DNA from: Hymenobacter aranciens
GTDB lineage: Bacteria > Bacteroidota > Bacteroidia > Cytophagales > Hymenobacteraceae
NCBI RefSeq assembly: GCF_030580865.1
Contig: NZ_JAUQSY010000009.1
Location: 204,824-268,823 of the forward strand
DNA length: 64,000 nucleotides
Reading direction: 5' to 3'
The notes beneath the pieces are model-generated. The model had not been told where the DNA came from. It searched no databases and saw only the letters and a program-made list of their open reading frames with translations. Positions 62,625 through 64,000 of this stretch are shown one piece after another. The stretch's first letter is position 1. The number at the start of each line of letters is the position of its first letter. The position numbers and the translations under genes were made by a program.

Positions 62625-63401
62625 ATGACCTCTCTCTTCACCCCCAACGCCCAGCCACCCCGCGCCACCCTCCTATTCCTAATCGCCGCCCAGGCCCTGG
62701 TGCTGCTGATGCTCTGGTTATTCTACCCCCTCCAAATCTTCCCCAGCCTCGGCAACGTGCTCATCGCCCTGCGCGAACTCATCACCAGCCAAAATCTCAT
62801 CCAGGAGCTGTGGGCCAGCATGACCACCGCCCTGCAGGCCCTAGGCGCGGCCACGGTGCTAGCCTTACTCATCTCCTACCTCACGGCGCTGCCGTTCTTC
62901 CGGCCGCTGGCCTACGCGGCCTCCAAGATGCGCTACCTCACGCTCACCGGGCTCACGTTTTTTATGGCGCTGCTGGCCAGCTCGGGACAGCAGGTGAAGC
63001 TGTCGGTGCTGGTGTTCGGGGCCACAGTGTACCTCGTGACGGGCATGACCAGCGTGATGCTGGGCACCACGCAGGAGGAAATGGACCACGCCCGCAGCCT
63101 GGGCCTGGGCGAGTGGCGCAGCTTCTGGGAAGTGGTGGTGCGCGGCAAGCTGGCCGCCATGCTCGAAGTGGTGCGCCAGAACTTCGCCATCATCTGGACG
63201 ATGATTACGCTGGTGGAAACGCTGTACCAGGGCGAGGGCGGGATTGGGCTGCTGCTGTATAAGCAGAACCGGTATCTGCATCTGGATGGGGTGGTTGCAA
63301 TACAACTAATTATCCTTGTCACGGGGGCGATGCAGGATTGGGGTTTCACTTTGTTGAGGCGGGTGTTTTTTCCTTATGTGGGGTTGGGAGTGGTGAAGTA
63401 G
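62625..63401 (+). CDS. ABC transporter permease (NitT/TauT type)
   Basis: Protein of 258 residues with about six hydrophobic segments and the EAA cytoplasmic loop (EEMDHARSLGLGEWRSFWEVVVRGKLAAMLEVVRQ) that contacts the ATPase. Sequence style is the nitrate/sulfonate/taurine permease group. It is the membrane partner of the solute-binding/OmpA protein upstream. No ABC ATPase occurs before the window ends; it may lie beyond 64000, past the four-helix-bundle element, or be supplied in trans. Confidence 0.9.
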   Translation: MTSLFTPNAQPPRATLLFLIAAQALVLLMLWLFYPLQIFPSLGNVLIALRELITSQNLIQELWASMTTALQALGAATVLALLISYLTALPFFRPLAYAASKMRYLTLTGLTFFMALLASSGQQVKLSVLVFGATVYLVTGMTSVMLGTTQEEMDHARSLGLGEWRSFWEVVVRGKLAAMLEVVRQNFAIIWTMITLVETLYQGEGGIGLLLYKQNRYLHLDGVVAIQLIILVTGAMQDWGFTLLRRVFFPYVGLGVVK

Positions 63402-63407
63402 GTTTTT

Positions 63408-63477
63408 GGTGTTAGGTGTTAGGTGTTAGGTGTTAGGTGTTAGGTGTTAGGTGTTAGGTGTTAGGTGTTAGGTGTTA
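63408..63477. repeat. Heptanucleotide array, 10 perfect GGTGTTA units
   Basis: Ten exact copies in tandem, starting six bases after the permease stop codon and ending 13 bases before the stop of the four-helix-bundle gene. It faces the CCCAACA array at 63924-64000. Confidence 0.95.
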
Positions 63478-63489
63478 GGTGGCGTACGA

Positions 63490-63876
63490 CTACTTGGATG
63501 GTTGCGGGTTGGAATTTGGCAGGTTTCTCCGATAGGTGATGAGGTTATTGAGCATCTGACAACCTTCGGTTAGCAGCCGCAGCAATTCTGTGGCTTCCAC
63601 AGTAGTGATGAGTTTTCGCTTATGTGCCCGCTTCACCCACAACGTCGTTTCGCGGGCCGAGCCCCGGGCGATGATGAAGAAGTGCAACGCATCGGCCTTG
63701 CTGTAGCGCCCATCCCCTTCTACCAGATTCGCTCCAACGCTGTCGGCCGACCGAATAACCTGCTTGCCAATCGTGTCCTGCGCCAGCATTCGCCAGCCCT
63801 GCACAATTTCCCACATTCGGTCGGATACTTCCTCAAAGCGAGCGAATACCGCCAGTTCTTCCATTGGCCGATGCAT
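63490..63876 (-). CDS. Four-helix-bundle protein (S23/IVP family; Avd-related fold)
   Basis: Protein of 128 residues with the family pattern GKQVIRSADSVGANLVEGDGRYSKADALHFFIIARGSARET followed by a Leu-rich helix. These proteins are encoded in rRNA intervening sequences, as stand-alone genes, and as the Avd accessory protein of diversity-generating retroelements. They form positively charged helical pentamers that bind nucleic acid. Here no reverse transcriptase or rRNA is near; instead the gene is enclosed by inverted heptamer arrays. Its role in the element is unknown. Confidence 0.88.
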   Translation of the reverse strand: MHRPMEELAVFARFEEVSDRMWEIVQGWRMLAQDTIGKQVIRSADSVGANLVEGDGRYSKADALHFFIIARGSARETTLWVKRAHKRKLITTVEATELLRLLTEGCQMLNNLITYRRNLPNSNPQPSK

Positions 63877-63923
63877 ACCTCAAAACGCAAGACGTCAAAA
63901 AAATAAACAAGCTTCAAATATAC

Positions 63924-64000
63924 CCCAACACCCAACACCCAACACCCAACACCCAACACCCAACACCCAACACCCAACACCCAACACCCAACACCCAACA
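63924..64000. repeat. Heptanucleotide array, at least 11 perfect CCCAACA units
   Basis: Eleven exact copies run to the window edge, so the true length is unknown. The reverse complement is GGTGTTG (rotated), one base different from the left array's GGTGTTA. The two arrays form an inverted pair around the four-helix-bundle gene. Confidence 0.95.

Noticed and set aside
63408..64000. Complete diversity-generating retroelement (because of the Avd-like fold)
   Set aside because: No reverse transcriptase, template repeat or variable gene is in the window; only the fold is shared.

Overview
The window looks like a chromosomal segment from a GC-rich member of the Bacteroidota, most likely Hymenobacter or a close relative (Hymenobacteraceae). 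The sequence-level evidence is: proteins ending in type IX secretion (T9SS type A) sorting domains, a complete SusC/SusD/SusE-type outer-membrane glycan locus, promoter-like TAnnTTTG boxes, starts without Shine-Dalgarno sequences, an S46 dipeptidyl-peptidase, and many long intergenic palindromes. The genus is inferred from gene style; no rRNA or tRNA gene was seen.

Layout. 1-5700: an unusual biosynthetic cluster of esterase, ATP-grasp ligase with a Lys/Ala/Pro tail, GCS2-type carboxylate-amine ligase, class I glutamine amidotransferase and a second ATP-grasp-like protein. 5750-17500: housekeeping and miscellaneous genes (YkvA-like, S46 peptidase, glycosyltransferase, LysM/DUF1571, dienoyl-CoA-reductase-like SDR, NAD-epimerase-like, HI0933 flavoprotein, DUF2383), then a DEAD-box helicase with a long Gly/Tyr/Arg tail beside a cold-shock protein. 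17600-24800: thioesterase, a DUF433/DUF5615 toxin-antitoxin pair, a RecB/AddA-like helicase-nuclease carrying inverted heptanucleotide arrays in frame, unknown genes, a 42-bp hairpin tandem array and a secreted esterase. 25000-39200: outer-membrane and T9SS proteins, META lipoprotein, pyruvate carboxylase, SDR, TetR plus ABC1 kinase, HEAT-like protein, dienelactone hydrolase, phenylalanine hydroxylase and an esterase.

39300-58300 is an alpha-glucan (starch/glycogen-type) utilisation region: SusC, SusD, SusE/F-like lipoprotein, a T9SS surface protein, a BadF-type sugar kinase with a decayed second copy, a T9SS GH13 amylase and a lipoprotein pullulanase, with unrelated genes (DUF2279, MscS channel) interspersed. 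A 16-bp LacI-type operator is present upstream of both susC and the amylase, which suggests one shared regulator. The likely flow is: amylase and pullulanase cut the glucan at or outside the surface, SusDEF bind it, SusC imports the oligosaccharides and cytoplasmic enzymes finish the job.

58550-64000: four co-directional genes encode a coiled-coil protein, a two-TM PspA/ESCRT-III-like protein, a solute-binding protein fused to OmpA and an ABC permease. No ATPase is seen before the window ends. The window closes with a four-helix-bundle (S23/Avd-like) gene bracketed by inverted arrays of perfect heptamers, GGTGTTA x10 and CCCAACA x11. The same kind of inverted heptad array sits inside the helicase gene at 21365-21486, which makes this the most intriguing candidate element in the window.
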